Positions 1 to 8,798 are shown, numbered from the stretch's first letter. The stretch: 22,500 nucleotides of DNA from Hormiphora californensis (GCA_020137815.1 CM035358.1:2100821-2123320), one strand, 5' to 3'. Notes: generated by a model from the letters alone, not told the origin. Program-made: numbers and translations.

Positions 1-848
1 TCCAACTGGACTAAAGCACTAAAGCAGGAGATAGACCGAATCGTCCTCCCCTAATAGTGTTTTGTTTCACGTATCGGTTTCTACCATAAGCGGTAGAGAG
101 ACCGAATCACCCGCCCCTAATTATAGTGATTCGTGCCTGGTATCCAACTAAACCATAGGCGGTAGATAGACGGAGATAGAGAGTTAGAGAGGTGAGAGTG
201 AGAGATCCGAATCATGGACGACTAATCAAGTATTGTATCACGTTTCATGATATCCTCTAATTAATTAAATGAAAGGCGGTTACCTATAATTTGACCTAAT
301 CGGTGCCAATACGTGATTACTGATTTTCTACCGTTATTCGCCAATAGTCTTTATGTACACAATTCAGTAGATCGGAATCACACATAATACTATGATAGGT
401 GAACTAAGTGGTTGGGTGGTTCACCTGTGATTGTGCTACACGCTCAATCAATAGATCTACCCTACCTCATTAGACCAACACTCTCAGTAGTTACTGACTA
501 CCTCTACTGAATCGTGGATCGATACGGAAAGACTAATGGAGAATACATAGCGGTAGAGAATCACGTATCGGGACCGATGAGGTCTCATTGTCAATTGGTA
601 ACCGCTTTCCATTAGAGGATACCATGGTACGTGATACCATACCGTGATTCTGATTTTTCACACTCTCAGTTCTCACTCGTACTCGCTCTCTATCTCGGTC
701 TCTCTCTATTGCCTATGGTCTAGTTGGATACGTGACACGAATCACTATAATTAGGGGAGGGTGATTCGGTCTCACTACAGCCGATACGTGATACGAAACA
801 CTATTAGGGGAGGACGATTCGGTCTATCCCCCGCTTTAGTCTGGTTGG
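1..848. repeat. Long imperfect inverted repeat (foldback element)
   Basis: The first ~375 bases and the last ~350 bases of this block are imperfect reverse complements. The left end reads TCCAACTGGACTAAAG and the right end reads CTTTAGTCTGGTTGGA. The matching blocks run inwards in order, for example GGGGAGGACGATTCGGTCTA at 806-825 against its complement near 35-54. Variants of the motif TACGTGAT recur throughout both arms. A small perfect hairpin (AGGTGAAC at 397-404 with GTTCACCT at 419-426) lies close to the centre of symmetry. No coding potential was seen. The arrangement fits a non-autonomous foldback or MITE-like element. The left boundary may lie before base 1, so no target duplication can be judged. 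Confidence 0.75.
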
Positions 849-862
849 ATACGTGATCCCTT

Positions 863-979
863 GCAGCCTTTTATTGCAGCCTTTTATTGCAGCCTTTTTC
901 TGCAGCCTTTTATTGCAGCCTTTTATTGCAGCCTTTTTCTACAGCCTTTTATTGCAGCCTTTTATTGCAGCCTTTTATT
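863..979 (+). repeat. 13-bp tandem array, nine copies, with 39-bp higher order
   Basis: Nine consecutive 13-mers of the form GCAGCCTTTTATT. Units three and six end in TCT instead of ATT, giving a 39-bp higher-order period of three units, and unit seven begins with A. The array abuts the 3' splice site of the transporter exon at 982 and supplies its pyrimidine-rich tract. Read through in the exon frame it would encode a repetitive Gln-Pro-Phe-Ile-Ala peptide, which I regard as non-coding. Confidence 0.9.
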
Positions 980-981
980 AG

Positions 982-1533
982 GAGCGAAGTTCTACTCACC
1001 TGCCTCCCAGGCTACGTTTGATAAAGGAGCCGTGTTCGCTGGTATCTGTCTCCTAATCAACACGGCGGGTATCATTATTGTCTCCCCATTTCTGGGCTAT
1101 CTAATGGATCGATTTAACCCCTATATCTTCCTAATTATCGGAGCAGTAACACTTCCTGTGACATACCTTTTGTTGGACCGTCCCCGATCCTAGGGGTAAG
1201 TACTATAAGTACACGGATGGGGGGACCAGGTTTGTCTAATTGGTAGGGGTCCCCGGTCCAGCTGAGGGGAGGGGGAACATGAACAGACCACCATTTTATC
1301 CTAGCTTTTATTTCTTTTGATTCGGTCATAACCAAGAGAAATTGTTGCCTAGCTTGCCCCGCCCGCGAAACAAATGTAAAGGAGGGTTAAAACATAACCA
1401 AGAGAAATTGCCATTCCCAGGAAATGATAACAGCATCCCCGACGCAACTTATAACAGTCCTGGCCCTGATAGGTTTTGAGATGCCACTCGCCTGTTACCC
1501 CTCTCTAATCATCATGAACGATATTTATAAGGT

Positions 1534-1566
<33 letters not shown>

Positions 1567-2068
1567 GGTGAGAGAGAGAGAGAGAGGGGGGGAGAGAAAG
1601 CTTACTAACACTATTTTACAGGTCCGTTATAAGGCTCTTACTCCCTCTGCACAAAACCTCATCACCTCAATCTATTGTGGCTCATTTCCTGTTGGAGCCT
1701 TCCTCGGTGTCGTCTCGGCAGGTATTCCCTTGGCTATTGTCATTTTGAACTGATAGATCTTTAAACCACTAAACAGCATCCTACACCCCTTTTTTACAGA
1801 GCTATTAAAATCTCGCTACATGAAACCTCCTTTTTTCAGGGCTCATATCTCGCTATATGACACCTTCCTTTTTTCAGGGTTCATATCACGCTACATGACG
1901 TTTGGGCAAAGCACCCAGATAATGGGGTTCCTGGCAATACTCCAAAGTTTATTTGTCTTCCTCTTCCTCTTCCTAACTCTGCGGCTAAAGAAATCATCTG
2001 CAGCTGAAAAATGTGGAGAGGAAACTCCTTTATTGAGGGAGCGGCCAACTTCTCTAGCGACTCACTAG
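982..2068 (+). CDS. SLC18B1: SLC18B1-like MFS transporter, 3' four exons, one frameshift
   Basis: This is the C-terminal half of a major facilitator membrane transporter resembling SLC18B1, a vesicular polyamine transporter. The exons are 982-1195, 1421-1531, 1622-1721 and 1878-2068 (TAG stop). Donors are GTAAG, GTGAG and GTATT; each acceptor ends in AG. Hydrophobic helices alternate with short loops. The motif SPFLGYLMDRF resembles the MFS loop, and the tail ends in an acidic/dileucine-like stretch (EETPLLRERP) like the SLC18B1 tail. The first exon goes out of frame at the TTGTTGGACC around 1171-1179: the original frame hits TAG at 1191-1193. A frame shifted by one base gives a GPSPIL segment, matching the family's GPVPIL, and joins exon 2 in phase 0. 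A single missing G (sequencing error or real mutation) would explain this. Upstream exons for the N-terminal helices are not visible; they lie before base 1 or are lost. The identification rests on remembered family similarity. Confidence 0.72.
1533..1601 (+). repeat. (GA)n microsatellite filling a 90-bp intron
   Basis: The intron at 1532-1621 of the transporter is almost entirely GAGAGA repeats. It begins with a good donor (AAG|GTGAGA) and ends TTTTACAG. Its length is exactly 90 bases with no in-frame stop, so retention would insert a 30-residue Arg/Glu-rich stretch without breaking the frame. Confidence 0.85.
1789..1900 (+). repeat. Triplicated 3' splice-site unit (38-40 bp)
   Basis: Three tandem copies of a unit consisting of a pyrimidine tract, an AG acceptor and the first ~25 bases of the following exon. 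The AGs end at 1799, 1839 and 1877. The copies read like CCTTTTTTCAGGG followed by TCATATCTCGCTATATGAC with substitutions. Only the last copy joins the reading frame that continues to the stop at 2068; the 38-bp step means the middle copy is out of frame. This is a local tandem duplication spanning an intron/exon border. Confidence 0.8.
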
Positions 2069-2375
2069 TCACTTCTCTAACAACTTACTAGTCATTTTCT
2101 AGCGAATTTCTAGATTGGAAACTTGGTTGGTAACTCCGAAATGAACTACACATGTCAAATTGAACTAAAATATCTTGACATCTGTTGAATGTTCTATGAC
2201 ATAATATTGTCAGTAAACCGTTGAAATTATATATGACATGTTGTGATGTACATTGTGCTTACAAACTATATTACCGTTATCGACTGAACACCGATATTTC
2301 CGTGATCAAAATATGTTAAACGCTTCAATTCAGTGAGAAATTAAGAAACAAATACACAAAGCAAGATACAAAACT
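2069..2375. other. Intergenic DNA after the transporter stop
   Basis: AT-rich sequence with no credible coding potential. It presumably includes the transporter 3' UTR. Short near-repeats (ACTAGTCACTTCTCTA and ACTAGTCATTTTCTAG) follow the stop codon. No canonical AATAAA signal was found. Confidence 0.4.
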
Positions 2376-2500
2376 CTCTCTTTCAGGAACCGACCGAATC
2401 AGGAAATACTGGTCCCTGATTGGCTGATAACCAGTCACGTGATCTAAATAACGAGTTCTGATTGGTTGTTTACTTGTTTCGGTCGGTTCCTGCTCTCTTT
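2376..2500. mobile_element. hAT-type MITE, 109 bp, with 8-bp target site duplication
   Basis: The element spans 2384-2492 and begins and ends with perfect 15-bp terminal inverted repeats (CAGGAACCGACCGAA at the left, its complement at 2478-2492). It is flanked on both sides by the identical 8-mer CTCTCTTT (2376-2383 and 2493-2500). Inverted repeats starting with CAG plus an 8-bp duplication are the hallmark of the hAT superfamily. The element is too short to encode a transposase and is therefore non-autonomous. Its interior carries CTGATTGG at 2416-2423, GTCACGTGA at 2434-2442 and CTGATTGG at 2458-2465, that is two CCAAT boxes around a palindromic E-box. Confidence 0.85.
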
Positions 2501-2662
2501 ATAATTGGGGTCACTGTGTTTCACAGACTCTCTCTTCTTGTCCTTCATCTGGGAAGTGGGAACTGATATCATGCAGCTGTTTCAGACATGGTCATTGACA
2601 AATTATGACCATTTAGGTCAAGTTAATCTGATTTTCATGTTTTTATACACATAATCTCCCTC

Positions 2663-3395
2663 TCACACACTAAAACTCTCCCCACACCCGCAAGTCCCTT
2701 TTACATTTGGGTTGTTAAATACAAACTCTGAAGTCAACTTATCCGTTGAATAGTCCATCTCAGTTCCAATTAGTGTCATGAGCGCTTTCGAGTCAATGAA
2801 TATCTTAACACCTGGAATCATTTGTTATTATAACATATATTATTGGTAACCATGGCAACATAATTGGGTGACAAACATTCTGTAGCCCAAACAATTTGTC
2901 TTCGAATAAAAACCTACCATCTTGTTCGACAATCTCATCAAACTTAGCGGCATAGTCGCAGTAGTCCAACACATACGTTAAACCATTGCACCCCCTCGTT
3001 TTAACTGACACTTTCAATCCCTAGGTAAACGAATATTAAGTATTATATTTTAAATTCTTCTTTTAGACACCTTATACCTATCAATACTATGGCATGGACT
3101 CCATAGCTGTTAGGAAATTAATACTAATAGGTACAGATAGCAGGATTTACCATCGTCTAAATATAGTTTCACGGTGATAGCAGGTGAACACGGTGATAGC
3201 TAGGGTACCTGTTATCTCTAGGCCTAGCCTACTTCAATCTAGTTTTATCGAACACTATTATACCTGGGATCCTTTATCAGACAGAAGCTGCGAAACTTTC
3301 TGTACGGCACTAGGTGTAAGGGTGAGTACAGATCTCGAAGCTTTTAGTCTGGACCCAGTTCTTGCTGCAGCCCTAACTGTGGCTCCAAAAGTCAT
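2663..3395 (-). CDS. ISCA1: Iron-sulfur cluster assembly protein ISCA1, mitochondrial
   Basis: A-type carrier that helps build [4Fe-4S] clusters in mitochondria. Three exons on the minus strand: 3395-3264, 3020-2918 and 2811-2663 (TGA at 2663-2665). The introns have GT-AG borders and the phases agree (0, then 1). The product is 127 residues, close to the 129 of human ISCA1. The first ~22 residues are basic, with Arg, Ala and Ser, and fit a mitochondrial presequence. The conserved core starts at LTLTPSAVQK. The three cluster-binding cysteines are present: Cys55 in TRGCNG, and Cys119 and Cys121 in GTCGCGESF near the C-terminus. The ATG at 3395 was chosen because it gives the family-like N-terminus; an upstream in-frame ATG at 3473 would add 26 unrelated residues. 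The oxidase gene ends 226 bp upstream on the same strand. The gene converges with the transporter. Confidence 0.95.
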
Positions 3396-3407
3396 TACTA
3401 TACGTAA

Positions 3408-3413
3408 CACGTG
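3408..3413 (-). promoter_or_regulatory. E-box just upstream of the ISCA1 start
   Basis: CACGTG lies 12 bases upstream of the chosen ISCA1 ATG, within the short region separating it from the oxidase gene. It could be a promoter-proximal bHLH site. A single 6-mer is weak evidence alone. Confidence 0.3.
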
Positions 3414-3621
3414 AATGGTTAGTGTTAGGTAGAAAGGAAATGATAAACGTTTTTTTGTTGTGTAAACAGGCAATCTATTCTACATTTTGATTGAACATAA
3501 AACTATAAAAACGGTATAAACTCGACTAAAATGTTAAAAATTCGTAGGTCTTAAAAGTTATAATCAGAATACACAAACAGAGATACAAACGCATAAAAAT
3601 TCCGCCCCCACCGTATAAAAG

Positions 3622-4824
3622 TTAATCCTTGTAAATAATTTTAAAATCTGTCTCCTCCAAATCTCCTCCCATCCATTTTCCAGCCACCACACTCTCCGCA
3701 ACAATCCGGCCAATCTCAAGTCCCATTTTGGCTGAGACACCATTCCCCCCAAACGCCGCAAAATACCCCGGCTTCACAAACCCAATGTATTGCCTTCCTG
3801 TCACAGTCATAGCCATCACACAGTGATCCAATTCGGTGGATACTGCATTAATTGAGGGGAAGAGGAGGTTGAATTTCTTGGTAAAATACTCTCTGGCCAC
3901 AGGATGATCTTTCTGGCAGTAGTAATCTAGAACCTCTTGGTGAGAGAGCAGTTCTCTTGACACTGGATTATCGAAACAAACCGAGGGACCCAGTTTAATA
4001 TAGTACTTCCCGTTTGGGTATCGTATAGGAGGAAGAATGTATATGTACGGGATCTCGGTGCAGAAGATGAGGGATGGGAGGGCTTTGCATCGTTCAAATG
4101 TTTCCTCATCAATCTCGAACTTCATGACAGTGTGTCCCATTAGTTTTATATCAGGGATACCGGGAAGTAAACCGAAGAACCCAGTGAAAGATCCCGTTGT
4201 GACACACACTTTCCCAGATTTTATCATCTCACCATTCTCTAACTCAATAGAATATGTGCCATCCTCTTTTGTTATAGATTTCACAATATCCTCTTTTCGT
4301 ACAACACCATTTTGTGTTGCCACTTTTTGTGTTGCCTTTACTAAGTTTCTGATGCTGATGTGCCCCCCTTTTACTGGAACGAACAGTGCCTTTTCAACAC
4401 CTTGAGGATCAAACCCCTCCCATCGGCCCGCGACATCATCTAACAACTCATAGGGCAGACTTTGGGAATCACAAAACGAAATACTTGCCTCCAGAGCACC
4501 ATTAAAGAAATCATTCTCAGCTCCGACCAGCGCATAACCGACCTCTGTAAACACTTTTATCCCCGACTCAGCCTCCAGTTTGGGATAGCCTAAGGTACTC
4601 TGCAAAGCAAGGATTAGCTCAGTTTTCTTTGACGACACTGTCCGTGTTATCCTACCTTCATCATAGTGACATCCAAAAACTGATCTGGACGAGGAATCTT
4701 TTACAATCGGTTCCCCCGGGCCCAGCAAACAAATCCTCAAGCCTGCCTTTTGGGATAAGTGGTACGCAGTACATGAACCGAATGTCCCTGCTCCAATCAC
4801 ACATACGTCATAGTTTTCGACCAT
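3622..4824 (-). CDS. Sarcosine-oxidase-like FAD-dependent amine oxidase (DAO family)
   Basis: A single uninterrupted exon encodes 400 residues, the usual length of monomeric sarcosine oxidase/PIPOX-type enzymes, which oxidise N-methyl amino acids to amine, formaldehyde and H2O2. The N-terminal Rossmann motif is VIGAGTFGS (GxGxxG at residues 11-16). Cys335 in HCVMAMT aligns by position with the cysteine that covalently binds FAD in sarcosine oxidases (CMYTMT context). GGNGVSAKMG (Lys366) matches the C-terminal GxSGHGFK block. Two oddities: the usual acidic residue at the end of the second strand that holds the FAD ribose is replaced by Gly (LLGPGEP, about residue 35), and the C-terminus (IIYKD) has no PTS1-type peroxisomal signal. 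The ATG at 4824 is preferred over an in-frame ATG at 4905, because family members begin a few residues before the Rossmann strand. The substrate cannot be told from sequence. Absence of introns between intron-bearing neighbours may reflect retroposition or family habit. Confidence 0.9.
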   Translation of the reverse strand: MVENYDVCVIGAGTFGSCTAYHLSQKAGLRICLLGPGEPIVKDSSSRSVFGCHYDEGRITRTVSSKKTELILALQSTLGYPKLEAESGIKVFTEVGYALVGAENDFFNGALEASISFCDSQSLPYELLDDVAGRWEGFDPQGVEKALFVPVKGGHISIRNLVKATQKVATQNGVVRKEDIVKSITKEDGTYSIELENGEMIKSGKVCVTTGSFTGFFGLLPGIPDIKLMGHTVMKFEIDEETFERCKALPSLIFCTEIPYIYILPPIRYPNGKYYIKLGPSVCFDNPVSRELLSHQEVLDYYCQKDHPVAREYFTKKFNLLFPSINAVSTELDHCVMAMTVTGRQYIGFVKPGYFAAFGGNGVSAKMGLEIGRIVAESVVAGKWMGGDLEETDFKIIYKD

Positions 4825-5278
4825 TTTGTGACTCAACCGGCCCCTCAGAGAGCAGGGAACGTTTCGATGTTGCGCTGAAAAGTGAAAACTCTGATTTTTT
4901 TTCACTTTTTTTTTTCAACTCTCAAAACAGCTTTGCATTTAATTTGTTTGAATTTTGGTCAAAGCACTGCGCTGCAATTTAATGTAACGCGCCATAAAAT
5001 TTTGATTTTGATGCGAAAGGTTGTTGCGGCGCGCGGGATATTTCAGTGAAACTCAGGATCCCACTCCTCCGCAAACAACCAAGAAAAAGAGGCGCCAACT
5101 TCACTCACACACAACGCATGCTAATGTGCAACCCTCTGTGCAGCTCCCCTCTCCTGTGTACGTGATTACATTGCGTTGTTCTGCCCCTTTGTTACTTTGA
5201 AACTTTCCAATACATTTGTCAAACCTCCAATTTACCATTTTTACCTTGTTATTTTAGTTAAAGCCTCCAATCGGCGCA
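4825..5278. promoter_or_regulatory. Divergent intergenic region, probable bidirectional promoter
   Basis: 454 bases separate the ATGs of the oxidase (-) and the Ig/FN3 gene (+). The centre has a CpG-dense block (GCGGCGCGCGGGATATTTC near 5027-5045) resembling an E2F-type site. Near the + gene there are two direct copies of CCTCCAAT (about 5224 and 5264), each containing a CCAAT box. No TATA box was recognised. The promoter role is inferred from position. Confidence 0.5.
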
Positions 5279-8200
5279 ATGGGCAGTTTAATCCTCCTAT
5301 TCACTACTTCACTAGTAATCGCAGGTTAGTTTCACTTTCACTATTGGTGTATTTTAGTTTCACTTTCACTATTGGTCTGCTTTAGTTTCACTTTGACTAA
5401 CACACATACTCGCAGCGGTCAATGGAGAGCCAACACTCAGCTTCTCACCGGGAATGGATGTCAACTGGAAGACGAGTGTCAGCATAACTTGCACGTACAA
5501 GCCATATACAGATAGTTATCCCCCTGATTTCACCCACAACAACGTTGCCATTGCTAGCTCTGATTCTCCGTACAAGGCCGAAATTGAAGAAGGTAAGTAG
5601 ATTGAACTTAAATTGTCTAACATCTAGATGCCCCAAATCTATCTGGATATATCCAACCCCTTGGACCCTCTCTCACCATTATTACACCCCCTCCCCAGGT
5701 ACCCGAATGACTCTGGAGCACAGTACTGGTGATGGAATGAGTGTGTGGACTATTAATGATCTGACAGTTGCCGATTCCGGTGATATCTTGTGTATGGTTC
5801 CTCGGCAGGGTGTAAGCTCAATGACTCCCGTCGCAACATCTCTCGTTGTTCTCGGTATGTGAATATATTTTCTTGGTTTTTCAGAGAAATCATCTTTCTC
5901 TATGTGGAATAGTTATCTTTCTCAGTGATCCTTTTTTATTGTCCCTGTTCTCTGCCTAACCCTCCCCAACTACATCCCCCTTCCCAACCCGCGCTCTTAC
6001 CCCTCACAGAACCTCTCCTTCCCCCTCCTGACCCCCTCTTTTTTCCCCCGCAGAGCCCCCTAGCTACACCGTTGCCGATATTACTGCCACCCCTGATTAC
6101 ACTTCTGCTGAAATCAACTTTACCGGCACTGATGATGCCTCAAAGTATAAGTGCGAGTACAAGACCGTCGAAGAGGCTACATGGACCACTGTAAGTAGAA
6201 TGGAAACTCTCTTAGTGCCTTGTTTTTTAGAGCATCACAGACTTGTCCTCTCTTTTTTAATTGTCTCTACACCCTACTCTTTGTTTAATGTCACCTTTCA
6301 TGTATCGAGGTATCCCGAAATTGTTCTGAATCTCAGCAGATCTTAGTGTTACAGAGGGTAGTTAGAGAATGTCACGTGACTGCATATATCACGTGACCTC
6401 AATTTGATGTGTGTGGGTTGGTAATGGGCGTATGGCAGTTAGAAATCAGTGACACTCACCCAATACACCCAATTAGTATCCCCCAATTAATCAGTTAAAT
6501 CAGTTAGCAAGTAGGTTGGTCGGCACTCTGCATGCATTAGTAGAGTGATAGAGAATCGCAAAATTAAAGTAGTGTCTCCAAGAGTGTTTCTGCTATGAGA
6601 CTGTTTGGTTTTAAGTGCACTAAAGTTGAGGGGGAGAGAGGGACATAGAGAAAGAGAGAGCGAGGGAGAGAGACAATTTGTTGTCTGTAGTGCTTCATTT
6701 CCTGGTCTGCATATATTTTAAGTGTGGAGCAGCTCTTACCCATCGCCCTTCTCAAATTTAGTAATATTTATACCCACCCTAACTCAGATTCTAAATATTA
6801 CTAAAGGAGCTATCATAACTTGCCTTGCTCCACCCTCTCTCATCGGAGGGTTAGAACTTAGAACATTTTTTTAGAAATTTGATAGAAAATAACAAAAAAT
6901 AACTCTACCTCTATCTCACCAGGTTGATGAGGTTACCGAGCCTACCTGTTCTATCGCCGACCTCACCCCCGCTACTACCTACTCTGTTCGGGTTATGGCT
7001 GGTAACCGTGCTGAATACCGTGATGACATCACCGTCGGAGAGGGCTCATTCACTACCAAAGATAACCGTAAGTTGTAGTAGGAACTCAATAATCTCTCTT
7101 ATTCTTGCTCGTCAAAAAAATTGATAATTTAGTGCATGTTGGGTTTGCTTGTTTATTTATTTATATATTCATCCGTGCCTTTTCACTCCCATCATCACAT
7201 GCATACAGAAACAGTTGATGAAAGTAAGTATATAAAATTGAAGTACCGTAAGTTTGTTTTCAAAAAAAAACAAGAGGTCATCAATTATTTAAACCCTTGT
7301 ACCACACAAACATACACAAGATCAATTTAATCAATTTCTCTTTAATTCAAATCTTCCCACACTTATATTCATTTCCATTGATCCCTGTTTTTCTCTTTTT
7401 CTCTCTGTTGGCTGTGTTTGTCTGTATGTTGTCTTTGTGTGCTGAGATTTCCCACCAACAACACCTGTTAAATTATTGTCGTTACATGTGTCAATATATC
7501 TCATATAATTATCTATCTTGAAAAAGGTAAAGCATATAAAACATCACTCTTTGATTTTAAAACAAATCTTTCTCTTTTCCTTTTCGCCCCCTTTTTCGAC
7601 ACATTTAAATGTTATTGTGACAGTGCTCCCAAATTTTTGAAACGGCAGGCGCCCTATGTGCAGAGATACACCTTTGATTGGTCGCTCTCTTGACACACAC
7701 ATATCACCCGTTGTTTTGCATCTAACCTTTCCCTCTTGACCTCTATATCCTTCTCTTAACCGATATCCCGTGTTGTGTCCAATTGATTATATATAGGACC
7801 TTTTTTATCTTCAAAAAATAACAAGCATGAATGCTGCTAATGATTGAATTGATGTTTTGTTTACCGACGGACAACTAATCTCTCCTAATATTGATGATGG
7901 TATATATTGACAACTGACTACAACAACTTACTACACTGAACAAACTGACCTGACTGCTGACAACATTACCCTTCTTGAAAGATACAAATACAGTGTACCA
8001 GATTTCCCTTCCCCTTCCCACAGGAACACCCGAGATGCTCAGTGATGTCGTTGTCACACCGGAGGCCTACAACTCCACTACCGTTGAGGTGTCCTGGAGT
8101 CTGGGTACTAATACCGATAAGGGTATTGCGGTTGAGAGTGTGGTTGTGGTGGTCAATGGGAATGAGGTGGAGGTGGTGGATGGCGAGGATCTGAGCGTGT

Positions 8201-8798
8201 CAATTGATTTGGATGGTGCTGATGGTGATTATGAGATCCAGGTGTATGGAAAGAACGCTTTCTCCGAGGAGGGAAATGAGATGAGGTCGGTTGTATCGCA
8301 CAATGTTAAGAAGACCACAGAAGCACCAACTATCCCACCCAAAGTTCCCACTGAAAAACCGGTGGTCGAAGATAAAGTTGATGATTCCGGTCCTGATAGT
8401 AGTTGTAAGTATATATCTCTATCTCTCTCCCCCAGCATCCCTCCCCAATCTTTGTATGTGTATGTGAACATCTCTCTCTGCTACTGCATATACTATCCGT
8501 AATGTAGCAGCGCTATATATAGCAACCTATACCCCCATAAAACCGTATCACATGTCCCGCTCACATCTCATACGATCTGTGAATCTTTCTTCGTGGTGTA
8601 GCAGTAACTTGCAGCAACCCCCCCATATCTTTTAGTTTCTCTTTCGTCTGAAATTTGAGGAGCACTGTCTTGCACGCTTTCTTCCCCCTTTAATAATTAT
8701 ACTTTCTCTTTTCTATCTTTATTTGTTCTAAACAACGCACCCGTTCTTCCTATATCTATCTTTTTGATTTCTTTGTTATAGCCCATCGTCGCCGCTGA
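5279..8798 (+). CDS. Secreted Ig-FN3-FN3 domain protein, spliced
   Basis: Exons: 5279-5324, 5416-5592, 5699-5854, 6054-6190, 6923-7067, (optional 7209-7223), 8024-8404 and 8782-8798 (TGA). All borders are GT-AG and phases agree throughout. The product is 352 residues, or 357 with the microexon. Residues 1-19 are a signal peptide (LILLFTTSLVIA core). An Ig-like domain follows, with Cys41 and Cys106 in the DSGDILC motif; it lacks the usual core Trp. The first FN3 domain (about 127-220, two exons) has the classic LTPATTYSVRVMAGN strand. A second FN3-like domain is encoded by one symmetric exon (8024-8404), followed by a Pro/Thr-rich linker (TTEAPTIPPKVPTEKP). The last exon adds only Ser-His-Arg-Arg-Arg. 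No transmembrane segment was found, so I infer a secreted adhesion or recognition protein. Reading through the 8405 donor gives a different short tail. I recognise the domains, not an orthologue. Confidence 0.8.
5328..5398 (+). promoter_or_regulatory. Three ISRE-like motifs as a 28-bp tandem repeat
   Basis: AGTTTCACTTTCACT occurs at 5328-5342 and 5356-5370, and with one change (G for C) at 5384-5398. The period is exactly 28 bases. Each perfect copy fits the ISRE consensus AGTTTCNNTTTC bound by IRF factors in animals. The array fills most of the 91-bp intron 1 of the Ig/FN3 gene, beginning 49 bases after the start codon. The sequence match is direct; the regulatory role is inference. Confidence 0.5.
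6191..6922. other. Intron 4 of the Ig/FN3 gene, with palindromic E-boxes and a hairpin
   Basis: The largest intron but one. GTCACGTGAC, a perfect 10-base palindrome matching the TFEB/USF-type E-box, lies at 6371-6380, and TCACGTGAC follows at 6389-6397. A perfect 14-bp inverted repeat (TTTAGTAATATTTA at 6757-6770 and its complement at 6792-6805) could form a hairpin or be a MITE relic. A GA-rich patch lies at 6630-6674. No further exon was recognised. Confidence 0.55.
7209..7223 (+). other. Candidate 15-bp microexon of the Ig/FN3 gene
   Basis: AAACAGTTGATGAAA is preceded by CATACAG and followed by the strong donor GTAAGTAT. Its length is a multiple of three and its phase (1-1) matches the exon ending at 7067 and the one starting at 8024. 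Inclusion adds five residues (Gln-Thr-Val-Asp-Glu) between the two FN3 domains. Skipping also keeps the frame. There is no transcript evidence. Confidence 0.4.
7224..8023. other. Remainder of intron 5 of the Ig/FN3 gene
   Basis: AT-rich sequence with no recognised exon or element. It ends with the pyrimidine-rich acceptor CCCTTCCCACAG at 8012-8023, before the second FN3 exon. Confidence 0.5.

Noticed and set aside
863-979. Regularly spaced short repeats considered as a CRISPR-like array
   Set aside because: Units are directly adjacent with no unique spacers, and the genome is animal.
4037-4405. 122-codon + strand open frame
   Set aside because: Lies antisense within the well-supported oxidase gene and shows no domain.
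4825-4905. 27-codon N-terminal extension of the oxidase from an upstream ATG
   Set aside because: The added residues have no family counterpart, while the ATG at 4824 places the Rossmann motif at the usual distance from the start.
8501-8625. Two similar GTAGCAG...AGCAACC blocks considered as a tRNA or snoRNA
   Set aside because: No cloverleaf, A/B box, or C/D or H/ACA motifs could be found; it appears to be only an imperfect duplication in an intron.
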